Assembly (NCBI GenBank): GCA_012841845.1 | Contig: DUTZ01000005.1 | Location: 1 to 9,688, forward strand | Length of the DNA: 9,688 nucleotides | Direction: 5' to 3' | Source of the DNA: Actinomycetales bacterium | GTDB taxonomy: Bacteria; Actinomycetota; Actinomycetes; Mycobacteriales; Mycobacteriaceae | In this document: positions 1-8,000 of the stretch, one piece after another | Numbering within the stretch: the first letter of the stretch is position 1 | Layout of the letters: each line of letters starts with the position of its first letter | The notes under the pieces: generated by a model | Databases searched by the model: none | The model's input: only the letters and a program-made list of their open reading frames with translations | Told to the model about the DNA's origin: nothing | Position numbers and translations under genes: made by a program

Positions 1-1
1 T

Positions 2-967
2 CCGTACGTCACCGGTCCGCTGCTCAGGCCGGTCACGCCGGGTAAGGGCCGCTACGCCAAGGCGCTCATGGGCCTGACCCTGGGGGCGGCGGCCGTGACG
101 ACCGTCGGGGACGTCATCCGGCGCGCCCGCACCACCGGCCTGCTCGAAGCGGGAACCTTGCCGTCGTCACCCTCCGGTGCCGCCCCGGGCCCCACCGGTG
201 GTGACGACGACGAGGCCGGCCCACCGCTCCCGCCCGCGCTGCAGCGGATCACCGGGGGTTCCGCGGTGACGGCGATGACCTCGGCCGTCGTCACCGTGGC
301 GACCCTATGGTCCGCGGAGACGGCCGCTGCCCGGTTGTTCCGTCGCACCCCGCTGGACCTGGGTTCCGGGCCGCTGGCGTACGCGGCGGCGATCCTCGGC
401 TGGGACTTCCTCTACTACTGGAACCACCGGCTGAGCCACGAGAGCCGCTGGCTGTGGGCCACGCACGTCGTGCACCACTCGAGCGAGCGCTACAACCTCT
501 CGACCGCGCTGCGGCAGCCGGTGGCCGAGGCGCTGACGATCTACGTGCCCTACGGTCTGCTCTCGCTGCTGGGCGTGCGGCCGGCGCTGGTCATGGACGC
601 CCGCGCGCTCAACCTGATCTACCAGTTCTGGATCCACACCGAGGTGATCCGCTCCATCGGCCCGCTGGAGGCGGTGTTCAACTCGCCGTCGCACCACCGC
701 GCCCACCACGGCAGCAACAGTCGCTACCTCGACCGCAACCACGGCAGCATCCTCATCGTGTGGGACAAGCTCTTCGGCACCTTCGAGCCCGAGGGGGAGC
801 CGGTCGTCTACGGGCTCACGCGCAACATCGAGACGGTCAACCCGGCGCGGATAGCCACCCACGAGTGGGCCGCGATCGCGCGCGATGTGTTCCGGTCGCG
901 GACCTGGGGCGACCGGGTGAGCTACCTCGTGCGCGGGCCCGGCTGGGCCGGGGCGCGGGAGGGGTAG
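2..967 (+). CDS. Sterol desaturase / fatty acid hydroxylase superfamily protein, probably 5'-partial
   Basis: This is an integral-membrane di-iron oxygenase of the superfamily that hydroxylates or desaturates lipids; the actual substrate cannot be read from the sequence. Numbering from the ATG at 68, the histidine clusters are H120-RLS-H124, H133-VV-HH137 and HH210-RA-HH214, with H190 and H225 (RNHGSILIVWDKLFGTF) as further expected ligands. Hydrophobic stretches lie near residues 64-82, 103-118 and 153-172. A low-complexity Gly/Pro/Asp linker covers about residues 31-56. The frame stays open to the window edge with strong G/C third positions and no in-frame ATG, GTG or TTG before 68. I therefore infer that the gene begins upstream. 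The alternative is the ATG at 68 (299 aa), which has only a weak AAGG ahead of it. The family call is sure; the start is not. Confidence 0.85.
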   Translation, partial: PYVTGPLLRPVTPGKGRYAKALMGLTLGAAAVTTVGDVIRRARTTGLLEAGTLPSSPSGAAPGPTGGDDDEAGPPLPPALQRITGGSAVTAMTSAVVTVATLWSAETAAARLFRRTPLDLGSGPLAYAAAILGWDFLYYWNHRLSHESRWLWATHVVHHSSERYNLSTALRQPVAEALTIYVPYGLLSLLGVRPALVMDARALNLIYQFWIHTEVIRSIGPLEAVFNSPSHHRAHHGSNSRYLDRNHGSILIVWDKLFGTFEPEGEPVVYGLTRNIETVNPARIATHEWAAIARDVFRSRTWGDRVSYLVRGPGWAGAREG

Positions 968-1005
968 GGATATCGCCTCCCGGCCGGCACCCCGAAGGCG
1001 AGATT

Positions 1006-1024
1006 CAGGCCGCCAACCGGCCTG
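1006..1024 (+). terminator. Stem-loop between desaturase and nucleotidyltransferase, possible terminator
   Basis: CAGGCCG-CCAAC-CGGCCTG forms a perfect 7-bp GC-rich stem with a 5-base loop, 38 bases after the desaturase stop and 23 bases before the next start codon. No T-tract follows, so it is not a classic intrinsic terminator, although many actinobacterial terminators lack one. It could instead be a hairpin in the leader of the next gene. The rest of the 80-base gap shows only a weaker TCGCCT/AGGCGA pair (973-978 with 996-1001). Confidence 0.35.
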
Positions 1025-1047
1025 GACACGCTCGGTAAGGTGAGGCC

Positions 1048-1350
1048 ATGGCCAGGGCGTCGCGCACTTCGGCATACGACCTGCCCCAGGAGCAGGCTGT
1101 GCTTGAGGTGCTGCGGGAATTCGGTGTGAGGCGCGCCCAGCTCTTCGGAAGCGCGGCTCGCGGCGAGCTCACACCGACCAGCCACATCGACCTGCTGGTC
1201 GACCTGGACGGCCCTGTCGACTACGGGGTCATATTCCGTCTGACAGAGGCGCTCGAGCAGGCGGTGGGCCGTCGTGTCGACGTTCTCACGTCGATCAAGC
1301 CGGTCTTCCGGCCGTTCATCGAGTCCGAACTCGTCGAGCTCCCGCTGTGA
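1048..1350 (+). CDS. MntA-type minimal nucleotidyltransferase, antitoxin remnant with altered active site
   Basis: This 100-aa protein has the fold signature of the minimal nucleotidyltransferases (MNT) that pair with HEPN/HepT toxins. In described pairs the MNT protein neutralises its partner by adding AMP to a tyrosine of the HepT RX4HXY motif. The family active site is GSX10DXD. Here G34-S35 is followed by exactly ten residues and then H46-I47-D48, so the first metal-binding aspartate is histidine (CAC, one base away from GAC). The third acidic position is probably D78 (RRVDVL). AGGTGAGG at 1038-1045 is the ribosome binding site for the ATG. The gene overlaps the toxin remnant by GTGA at 1347-1350. 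About 17 of 100 codons end in A or T, clearly more than in the Wadjet genes, which suggests separate acquisition. The frame is intact, but catalysis is doubtful. Confidence 0.8.
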   Translation: MARASRTSAYDLPQEQAVLEVLREFGVRRAQLFGSAARGELTPTSHIDLLVDLDGPVDYGVIFRLTEALEQAVGRRVDVLTSIKPVFRPFIESELVELPL

Positions 1351-1564
1351 AGTCTCCCGACCCGTACCTGAAAATGGTGGTGCAAGCGGCTGATCGCGTC
1401 CGGAGCTATGTGCCGTCTTCTGCTGCTGGCATCGACTGATCGGTCTGAGAAATGTGATCTCCCACGGCTATGCCGACATCGATATGGCGGTTGTGTGGAC
1501 GATCGTCGACCAGCACCTCGACCCGCTGGTGGCAGAACTCGAGGCGCTCCTGTCGAGACACTGA
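1347..1564 (+). pseudogene. HepT-like HEPN toxin, frameshifted and internally deleted
   Basis: From the GTG at 1347 a 30-residue HepT-like N-terminus (MKSPDPYLKMVVQAADRV, continuing) runs to a TGA at 1437-1439. Matching C-terminal sequence resumes in another frame from about 1436 (LIGLRNVISHGYADIDMAVV) and stops at 1562-1564. The two parts give about 72 residues, against roughly 110-140 for HepT proteins. The missing part is the central segment that normally contains the GEA-type helix, so some 40 codons were lost with a change of frame. The HEPN ribonuclease motif RX4HXY is intact as RNVISHGY. The order MNT-HEPN with overlapping GTGA is typical of HepT/MntA operons. The toxin is almost certainly inactive unless a frameshift produces a shortened protein. 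Third-position A/T is higher than in neighbouring genes. Confidence 0.75.
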
Positions 1565-1688
1565 TGCTTCCTCGCACCCTGGCCGCGCACACTGGAGCAT
1601 TGGCTGAATCAGCTGGTCCGCGGGGTCGGTGCTCTCTCGGAATGCGTAGCATCGGGGTCCCGACGCCCACCCGCGAGGAGCCCCTCAC

Positions 1689-2717
1689 GTGAAGCTGTCC
1701 ATCGTCGAGCTCGGCACGGTCGCTCCCGGCACCACCGAGAAGGACGCGCTCGCCGACGCGTTGGAGAACACCCGCCGTGCCGAACGTCTGGGGTACCACC
1801 GGGTCTGGTTCGCCGAACACCACCTGAGCCGCTCCGGCGCCTCGCATCACCCCGAGCTGCTCATCGCCGCGGCGTCGGCCGTCACCTCCCGGATCCGGCT
1901 GGGGTCCGGTGCGGTGCTGATGAACCACTACAGCCCGTTCATGGTCGCCGAGAAGTACAAGCAGCTGGAGGCCATGGCGCCCGGCCGCATCGATCTGGGG
2001 ATGGGGCGCGCCACCGCCGGGCCGGTGCTCGACACGGCGCTGCAACAGAACCGCCGGAGCCCGGCGCAGGCCGACCACCCGCAGCAGATCCTCGAGACGC
2101 TGGCGTGGCTCCACGAGACCTTTCCCGACGACCACCCGTTTACCGGCCACCCGCTCATGACCACCGTCCCCGAGGTCCCGCAGACGTGGCTGCTGGGCTC
2201 GAGCCCCAGCGGCTCGACCCTCGCCGCCGGACTCGGCATCGGCTACACCTTCGCCGGCTTCATCAACCCGGCAGGCGCCGCGCCGGCCCTGCGGAACTAT
2301 CGGGAGACCTTCGCGCCGCAGGGCTTCGGGCTGGACACCCCGCGGGCGATGCTCGCGGTCAACGTCACCGTGGGGGAGACCGACGCCGACGGGCTGCGCC
2401 TGGCGAACTCTCCCAAGGGCTTCTACGCGCGCCTCGGTCGGGCCGGCAGGAAGGCGGGATCGGTCATGGTCCCCGGTCCCGACGAGGCCGCGCGCGAGAT
2501 GACCCGGGCCGAGCAGGACGAGCCGGTGGGCATCACCGACGGCCGCTGGCCGCGGTTCGTCGCCGGCGGACCCGACACGGTCCGCGCGACGCTGGAGCGG
2601 ATGCTCGACGAGAGCGGCGCCGACGAGCTGATGATCCAGGACCTCATCGCCGACCCCGCCGACCGGCGTCGCTCACGCGAGCTCCTCGCGGAGGCCTTCG
2701 GGCTCAAAACGGTGTAG
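1689..2717 (+). CDS. LLM class flavin-dependent oxidoreductase (luciferase-like monooxygenase)
   Basis: This 342-aa protein belongs to the bacterial luciferase-like TIM-barrel family, which uses reduced FMN or F420; the substrate is unknown. Family landmarks include the N-terminal strand KLSIVELG, the helix and strand RRAERLGYHRVWFAEHH (about residues 29-45), RIRLGSGAVLMNHYSPFMVA (68-87) and the barrel segment around APGRIDLGMGRA (97-108). Further along are VPQTWLLGSS (163-172) and GIGYTFAGFI (183-192). The C-terminal VAGGPDTVRATLERML and DELMIQDL segments are also typical. Length is normal for the group. The GTG at 1689 is chosen because GAGGAG at 1675-1680 lies 8 bases upstream and MKLSIVELG is the expected N-terminus. 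It is probably a monocistronic housekeeping gene with no functional link to the flanking defence genes. A short dyad GCTGA-A-TCAGC at 1603-1613 lies in the 124-base gap upstream; no convincing promoter was seen. Confidence 0.9.
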   Translation: MKLSIVELGTVAPGTTEKDALADALENTRRAERLGYHRVWFAEHHLSRSGASHHPELLIAAASAVTSRIRLGSGAVLMNHYSPFMVAEKYKQLEAMAPGRIDLGMGRATAGPVLDTALQQNRRSPAQADHPQQILETLAWLHETFPDDHPFTGHPLMTTVPEVPQTWLLGSSPSGSTLAAGLGIGYTFAGFINPAGAAPALRNYRETFAPQGFGLDTPRAMLAVNVTVGETDADGLRLANSPKGFYARLGRAGRKAGSVMVPGPDEAAREMTRAEQDEPVGITDGRWPRFVAGGPDTVRATLERMLDESGADELMIQDLIADPADRRRSRELLAEAFGLKTV

Positions 2718-2822
2718 CGCGGAGCCACATCGGGCGCCCCGGCCGTCTGACCTGGGCTGCCCTGGACGGGGTGTGTAGGGCGCCGCAGGTCAAGGGCCTA
2801 CCTTCGCGGGCGGGATCTTTCG

Positions 2823-2841
2823 AGTCGAGGTGCCGTCGACT
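2823..2841. repeat. Short inverted repeat AGTCGA/TCGACT
   Basis: AGTCGA at 2823-2828 and TCGACT at 2836-2841 are perfect 6-bp arms around a 7-base loop (GGTGCCG). The repeat sits in the noncoding gap upstream of jetA. No T-tract follows, so it is a weak candidate for a terminator of the oxidoreductase gene or a protein-binding dyad. Confidence 0.25.
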
Positions 2842-2885
2842 GCCTGTCCCCACGATCGGGCGGCGTGTCGTGCGTGAAATCCCTG

Positions 2886-2900
2886 GGTGTCTAGAACACC
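2886..2900. promoter_or_regulatory. Palindrome GGTGT-CTAGA-ACACC, operator-like
   Basis: Perfect 5-bp arms (GGTGT at 2886-2890, ACACC at 2896-2900) flank a 5-base centre, giving a 15-bp dyad of the size bound by dimeric helix-turn-helix regulators. It lies in the noncoding region about 160 bases before the jetA start. No regulator gene is present in the window to pair it with, so the role is inferred only. Confidence 0.25.
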
Positions 2901-2943
2901 TCGTCGTCACAGGCCGACCTGGGCTGATGGCGCAGGGCACAGG

Positions 2944-2988
2944 CGGGGCACCGTCGGGGCGCTGAAGGGGCGCTGGCGGGGTGCCCCG
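2944..2988 (+). promoter_or_regulatory. Nested inverted and direct repeats upstream of jetA, candidate operator
   Basis: CGGGGCACC (2944-2952) and GGTGCCCCG (2980-2988) are perfect 9-bp inverted arms separated by 27 bases. Between them lie two exact copies of GGGGCGCTG (2956-2964 and 2967-2975) spaced 11 bases start to start, close to one helical turn. The right arm also belongs to a compact dyad CGGGG-TG-CCCCG (2977-2988). The block ends 20 bases before a TACAAT hexamer and 75 bases before the jetA start codon. This arrangement suits a regulator binding site or a leader-region hairpin controlling the Wadjet operon. The repeats are seen directly; their function is inferred, and GC-rich background makes some chance pairing likely. 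Confidence 0.4.
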
Positions 2989-3007
2989 AGGTGTCCGAGC
3001 CGGTTTC

Positions 3008-3013
3008 TACAAT
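3008..3013 (+). promoter_or_regulatory. Possible -10 element (TACAAT) for the jet operon
   Basis: TACAAT stands out in a very GC-rich stretch and resembles the TATAAT-type -10 hexamer. A start about 7 bases downstream would leave a leader of roughly 40 bases before the GTG at 3063. No recognisable -35 box lies 16-18 bases upstream (that position is CCCGAG, within the dyad), so an activator or a -10-dominant actinobacterial promoter would be needed. Confidence 0.3.
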
Positions 3014-3062
3014 GGCGTCACCAACCCATCCGCGCCCGGTCTGCGACCGCGAGGAGGAGCCC

Positions 3063-4496
3063 GTGGAACACGATGCGATCGCCGCGCTGCGTGCCCGGCA
3101 CCCCGCGTGGAAGCTCCTGCGGGCGGACAGTGCCCCGCTGGTCCTCGGCTTCCTCGGCCGCCACTTCATCGACCAGAACCGCGGCGCGACCTCGGCGGGG
3201 GAGCTCACCGAGGCGTTGGAGGACGAGCTGTACGCCCGCAACGCCGAGTCGGAGGACGGCGACGCGTACCCGAGAGCCGCGGCCCAGTATCTCGCCGACT
3301 GGGCGTCGGCGGACAGCGGCTTCCTGCGTCGCTTCTACCCGTTGGACTCCGACGAGGTTCACTACGACGCCACGCCGGCCCTGGAGAAGGCCTACTCGTG
3401 GGTGCAGGGCCTGGCGGCCCGAAGCTTCGTGGGCACCGAGTCGCGGCTGCAGACGGCCATCGAGCTGCTCCGCCAGATCGCGCAGGGGACGGAGGCGGAC
3501 CCGGAGGTGCGGCTCACCGAGCTCCACAGGCGTCGAGCGGAGATCGACGCGGAGATCGCGCGGATCGAGGCCGACCCGTCGGCGGGCCTGCTCGACATCT
3601 CGGCGGTCCGGGACCGCTACCAGCAGTTCTCCTCCACGGCGCGGGAGCTGCTGGCAGACTTCCGCGAGGTGGAGGAGAACTTCCGCGGGCTGGACCGCTC
3701 GGCGCGGGAGCGGATCGCCACGTGGGACGGCGGAAAGGGCGAGCTGCTGGAGGACCTGGTCACGGGCCGTAGCCGGATCGACGCCTCGGACCAGGGCCGC
3801 AGTTTCCAGGCCTTCTATGATCTGCTGTTGAGCTCCTCCAGCCTGGAGGAGCTCTCGGCGTTGTTGGAGCGACTCACCTCGATCGCGGAGCTGGGCGTGG
3901 ATCGCCGCGTCCGTTCCGTGCACTACGACTGGGCGGAAGCGGCCGAGCGCACCCAGCAGACGGTCCGGCAGATCAGTGAGCAGCTCCGCCGATTCATCGA
4001 TGACAAGGTGTGGGTGGAGAACCGCCGCGTCCTGCAGATCATCCGAGGCATCGAGGCCAGCGCCCTCGCGATCCGGGACGGCGCGCCGCCGCCGTTCGGA
4101 CTGGAGATGGAGGAGCCGGGCATCGACTTGGCCCTGCCCACCGACCGGCCCCTGCACAGCGTTCGGACCGCGGAGGAGGTGGACAGTCTGCTCCCGCCCG
4201 CCGGGCCCGAGGACGTGGACACCTCCCTTCTCACCGACCAGATCGTGGTGGACACCGCCCGCCTGGAGGCGCGACTGCGCAACCTCATCCCGGAGCGCGG
4301 CACGGTCCTGCTCGAGGACGTGGTCGAGCTCTACCCGGTGGAGCACGGCGCCGCGGAGCTCGTCGGCTACCTCACCCTCGACGGCGAGGAGCTCACCGTG
4401 GCCACCGACGAGTCCGCCGCCACGGAGATCCACTACGAGGAGGCCGGCCGCCCACGCCGGGCCCGGATGCCGCGCGTGACGGTGAGCCGGGGGTGA
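3063..4496 (+). CDS. jetA: Wadjet JetA, DUF3375 kleisin-like subunit (type I)
   Basis: JetA is the MukF-like kleisin of the Wadjet SMC complex. It bridges the JetC heads and carries JetB. The 477-aa product opens with the characteristic DUF3375 N-terminus (IAALRARHPAWKLLRADSAP, then LVLGFLGRHFIDQNR), followed by a winged-helix-like N-terminal region to about residue 110. A helical, coiled-coil-prone middle follows (for example RLTELHRRRAEIDAEIARIE, near residues 150-170). A C-terminal winged-helix-like part contains LEDVVELYPVEHGAAELVGY. The GTG at 3063 is chosen because the family N-terminus aligns from here and GAGGAGGAG at 3051-3059 is an excellent ribosome binding site. In-frame starts at 2991 (GTG) and 3012 (ATG) would add a nonconserved, Pro-rich tail. 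The stop overlaps jetB by GTGA. Length is normal and no damage is seen. Confidence 0.93.
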   Translation: MEHDAIAALRARHPAWKLLRADSAPLVLGFLGRHFIDQNRGATSAGELTEALEDELYARNAESEDGDAYPRAAAQYLADWASADSGFLRRFYPLDSDEVHYDATPALEKAYSWVQGLAARSFVGTESRLQTAIELLRQIAQGTEADPEVRLTELHRRRAEIDAEIARIEADPSAGLLDISAVRDRYQQFSSTARELLADFREVEENFRGLDRSARERIATWDGGKGELLEDLVTGRSRIDASDQGRSFQAFYDLLLSSSSLEELSALLERLTSIAELGVDRRVRSVHYDWAEAAERTQQTVRQISEQLRRFIDDKVWVENRRVLQIIRGIEASALAIRDGAPPPFGLEMEEPGIDLALPTDRPLHSVRTAEEVDSLLPPAGPEDVDTSLLTDQIVVDTARLEARLRNLIPERGTVLLEDVVELYPVEHGAAELVGYLTLDGEELTVATDESAATEIHYEEAGRPRRARMPRVTVSRG

Positions 4497-5080
4497 GCGC
4501 GCAGATGACCCCGGAGGAGCGCACGGTCGCGATCAGCGCGATCCGCCTCATGCAGGGCGTGGTCTACCAGGAGTCCGACGCCTGGGAGGGCCTGCTGGCC
4601 CAACGGGCGGCGGTCCGCGACCACTTCGCGACCGTCGGGATCGACGTGGTGATCGTCGAGTCGGAGGGGTACGCCTACCTGACGACCAAGGTCGCGGGCG
4701 ACGACGACGAGGTGCTTCCCCGGCTCAAGAGGCGCCGCGCGCTGACCTACACCGACAGCCTCCTTCTGGTGTTGCTCCGCAAGAGGATGGTGCAGTTCGA
4801 GTCCGCGGGCGACATCGGCCGCCTCGTCGTGACGCTGGAGGAGATCCAGGACATGATCGGCCTGTTCCTGGCCGGGAGCTCGGACGAGACCAAGGCGTCG
4901 CGCTCGGTGGACACGGCGATCGGACGCCTCACGGACATGGGATTCCTCCGCGAGCTCCGCGGCCAGAAGGACACGTGGGAGGTCCGGCGCGTGCTCAAGG
5001 CGTACGTCGACGCGCAGACGCTGGGCGACTACGCCGCCCGCCTGGCCGAATACGCGGGGGAGGGCGCGTCCGATGAGTGA
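4493..5080 (+). CDS. jetB: Wadjet JetB, DUF4194 KITE-like subunit (type I)
   Basis: JetB is the MukE-like (KITE, tandem winged-helix) subunit that binds the JetA kleisin and DNA in the Wadjet complex. The 195-aa product matches DUF4194 in size and layout. It has an N-terminal helical segment (AISAIRLMQGVVYQESDAWE), the strand pair IDVVIVESEGYAYLTTK (about residues 48-64), and LPRLKRRRALTYTDSLLLVL leading into the first winged helix. The second winged-helix part is TAIGRLTDMGFLREL (about residues 144-158), followed by WEVRRVLKAYVDA. The GTG at 4493 overlaps the jetA stop (GTGA) with GGTGAG at 4481-4486 ahead of it; the in-frame ATG at 4505 is a possible alternative. The 3' end overlaps jetC by 8 bases (ATGAGTGA), so translation is probably coupled. 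Confidence 0.92.
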   Translation: MSAQMTPEERTVAISAIRLMQGVVYQESDAWEGLLAQRAAVRDHFATVGIDVVIVESEGYAYLTTKVAGDDDEVLPRLKRRRALTYTDSLLLVLLRKRMVQFESAGDIGRLVVTLEEIQDMIGLFLAGSSDETKASRSVDTAIGRLTDMGFLRELRGQKDTWEVRRVLKAYVDAQTLGDYAARLAEYAGEGASDE

Positions 5081-8000
5081 CGGACTGTTCTCCGCCGTGG
5101 AGATCGCGCCCGCAGGCACACCCGGCTACCGGCTGGTCCGCCTGGAGGTGTTCAACTGGGGCACCTTCGACCAACGCGTCTGGAGCTTCGACCTGGGCGG
5201 CGACACCGTCCTGCTCACCGGCGACATCGGCAGTGGAAAGTCCACGCTCGTCGACGCCGTGTCGACGCTCATGCTCCCGGCCAACCGGATCGACTACAAC
5301 AAGGCCGCCGGCGCCGCGCGCAAGGAGCGCACGCTCCGCAGCTACGTCGAGGGGCACCACAAGACCGAACGGAACGAGACCACGGGCACCGTCAAGCCCG
5401 TCGCGCTGCGGGACGGGCGGAGCTATTCGGTGATCTGCGGCGTGTTCCGCAACGAGGGGTACCGCGACGAGGTGACCCTGGCCCAGGTGTTCCAGCAGCA
5501 GGAGGCCACCGGTCAGCCCTGGCGGCGGTTCGTCACGGCGCAGCGGGCACTGTCGATCACTGCGGACTTCACGGACTTCGGCTCCGACCTCGGCGACCTG
5601 CTCAAGCGCCTGCGCGCCGGCGGGGCGAGCGTGGAGAAGGACTTCCCGGCCTACGGGCGCACCATGCGGCGGCTGCTGGGCATCCGCTCCGAGCAGGCCA
5701 TGGAGCTGTTCCACCAGACCATCTCCATGAAGGCGGTCGGGGACCTCAACGACTTCGTCCGCGTCCACATGCTCGAGCCGGCCGACGCGGACGAGAAGGT
5801 GGACAGGATCCTCGCCCACTTCGAGGACCTGACCAAGGCCCACGAGGCCGTGCAGCGTGCCCGCGCCCAGCTCGACCTGCTGGGCCCGCTGGTGGAGTCG
5901 GCGCAGAAGTACGACGCGGCGGTGGCGGCGCGGACCTCGCTGCAGGAAGAATCCGTGGCCGTGCGCCCGTTCTTCGCCGACCTGCGCATCGCACTGCGCA
6001 CCGCGGAACGGGAGCGACTCCGGGCGGAGATCGCCGGTGCCACGGCGGACCTGGAGCGGATCCGCGGCGAGCAGGCCGCACTGACCGTGGAACGGGACGA
6101 GCTGATCGAGGCCAAGGCCCGGGCCGGCGGGGACCGCATCGGAGAACTGGAGCGCGAAGCCCGGGAGGCGCACGCTGCGGCCGAGGACCGACGTCGCCGT
6201 CGTCAGGGGTTCGACGCGGCAGTGACCAACGCCGGCCTGGGCGAGGTGTCTGACGCCGACGGCTTCGCCTCCCTGGCCACCGAGGTGGAGCGGCGGCGCG
6301 CGGAGCTGGAGTCGGAGGCCGCGGAGATCCAGGAACGGCATCGTGCCGCGGTACTGGACCACGGGCGGCGAAACACCGAGCGGAGGGAGGTCGCCGAAGA
6401 ACTCGAGGAGCTGGCGTCGCGGCGCAGCAACCTGCCGCGGGAGCAGCTGCAGGTGCGGGCCGAGCTGTGCGCTGACCTCGGGGTGGGCGAGGACGAGCTG
6501 CCGTTCGCCGGCGAGCTGCTCGACGTGGCGGAGGAGAACGGGGCCTGGCGCGGCGCGGCCGAGCGGGTGCTGCGGGGATTCGCACTCTCGCTGCTGGTGC
6601 CACAGGGGCGATACGCGGACGTGGCCGGCTGGGTCAACGGTCGGCACCTCACGGCGCGGCGCGGCGACGGCTCCAGGGTCGGCGTGCGACTGGACTACCT
6701 GCGCGTCCCCGAGCGGCACGTGGCGCTCCAGCGACCCGACGCGGCCGGACTGCTGCTGGCGGACACCATCGAGATCGCCGACACGCCCTGGCGCGACTAC
6801 CTGCGCACCGAGCTCTACAGGCGTGCGGACCACCGGTGCGCCGAGTCGATCGAGGAGTTCCGGGCAGCCGACCGCGCCGTGACCAGGGAGGGGCAGGTGC
6901 GCTCGCGGGAGCACCACGTCAAGGACGACCGGCGGCGCGTGGACGACCCCCGCGGCTGGGTGATGGGCTGGCGCAATGCGCGCAAGATCGAGGCGCTCAC
7001 TGCGCGGCGGGACGAGCTCACGGAACTGGTGGCCGAACTCGCCGACGTCGTGGACGAGCTCGCCGACGTGCAGCGGGTGGTGACCGGCCGACTGCAGGCT
7101 CTGGCGACGCTGGCTGCCTACGACTCGTGGCGGGACCTGGACTGGGCCGAGGCGCTCCAGCGGGCCGAGGCGGCGGAGGCCGAGCGCGCACGATTGCTCG
7201 ACGGAAGCGACGAGCTGGCGGAGATCGAGCGGCGCCTGGAGGAGGTGGGCCGGCGCCTGGGTGAACTCACCGACCGGGAGCGTGAGCAGGTGGGCGCCGT
7301 GAGCCGACTGGAGACCCGCGAGGCACACGAAGCCACGCAGATCCAGCGCGACGGTCGCGTGCTGGCCGAGCTCGAGGCGGCCCGGGCCGGGGCGCTCGAC
7401 GCCGCGCGTGCGGTGTTCCCGCGGATCGAGGCCCGGCTGGGCTCGGTCCCCGCGACCGCCGACGACGCGACCGACGCCGAGTCCCGGATCCGCGACGCCG
7501 TGGCCAGGGAGACCGAGTCCACGCAACGCGAGATCAACGGGCATACCACCGGCCTGCTCCAGCGGATGGGGGAGGTCCGCCGCCTGTGGCCAGAGCAGAC
7601 CACCGAGATGGACGAGTCGGTGGAGGCCCGCGGTGAGTACGTGCGGTTCCACGAACAGGTGGCGGGCGACGACCTCCCGCGCTTCGAGGGCGAGTTCGCC
7701 CGGCAGCTGCGCACCAACGCGATCCGCGAACTGGGCGCGTTCAACAGCTGGCTGCAACGCCAGGCCGCCGAGATCCGGGAGAAGCTGGACCGGATCAACG
7801 AGGCACTGGGCGCGATCGACTTCAACCCCGGGCGTTACGTGCGGCTCGACCCCGAGAACACGGTCAACCAGGACGTCCGCGACTTCCGGGCCGACCTGCG
7901 CGCCGTGACCGACGACGTCCTGGGGGAGGACGAGCAGTACTCCGAGGCGCGCTACGAGGAGGTGCGGCGCATCCTCGAGAGGCTCCGCGGCCGCGAGGGC

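Larger units (their letters stand above)
2749..2926 (+). repeat. 11-bp direct repeat pair GACCTGGGCTG
   Basis: GACCTGGGCTG occurs at 2749-2759 and again at 2916-2926. Both copies are preceded by GGCCG, with three extra bases (TCT) in the first copy. The copies are 167 bases apart and bracket most of the noncoding stretch after the oxidoreductase gene. They may reflect a small duplication or the remains of an insertion boundary; nothing else recognisable as a mobile element is present. Confidence 0.4.

Noticed and set aside
1624..1652. Possible promoter for the oxidoreductase (TAGCAT at 1647-1652)
   Set aside because: There is no -35-like hexamer at suitable spacing and no exact extended -10; not distinguishable from chance.
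1408..1692. 94-codon open frame across the HepT remnant
   Set aside because: It reads in a frame different from the recognisable HepT fragments and shows no family similarity.
2991..3062. Upstream jetA starts at GTG 2991 or ATG 3012
   Set aside because: They add a nonconserved Pro-rich tail and would place the start codon upstream of or within the likely -10 hexamer. The GTG at 3063 has a far better ribosome binding site and fits the family N-terminus.
3018..4433. Antisense open frame opposite jetA
   Set aside because: Same GC-driven shadow effect; the composition is unlike a real protein and the + strand gene matches DUF3375.
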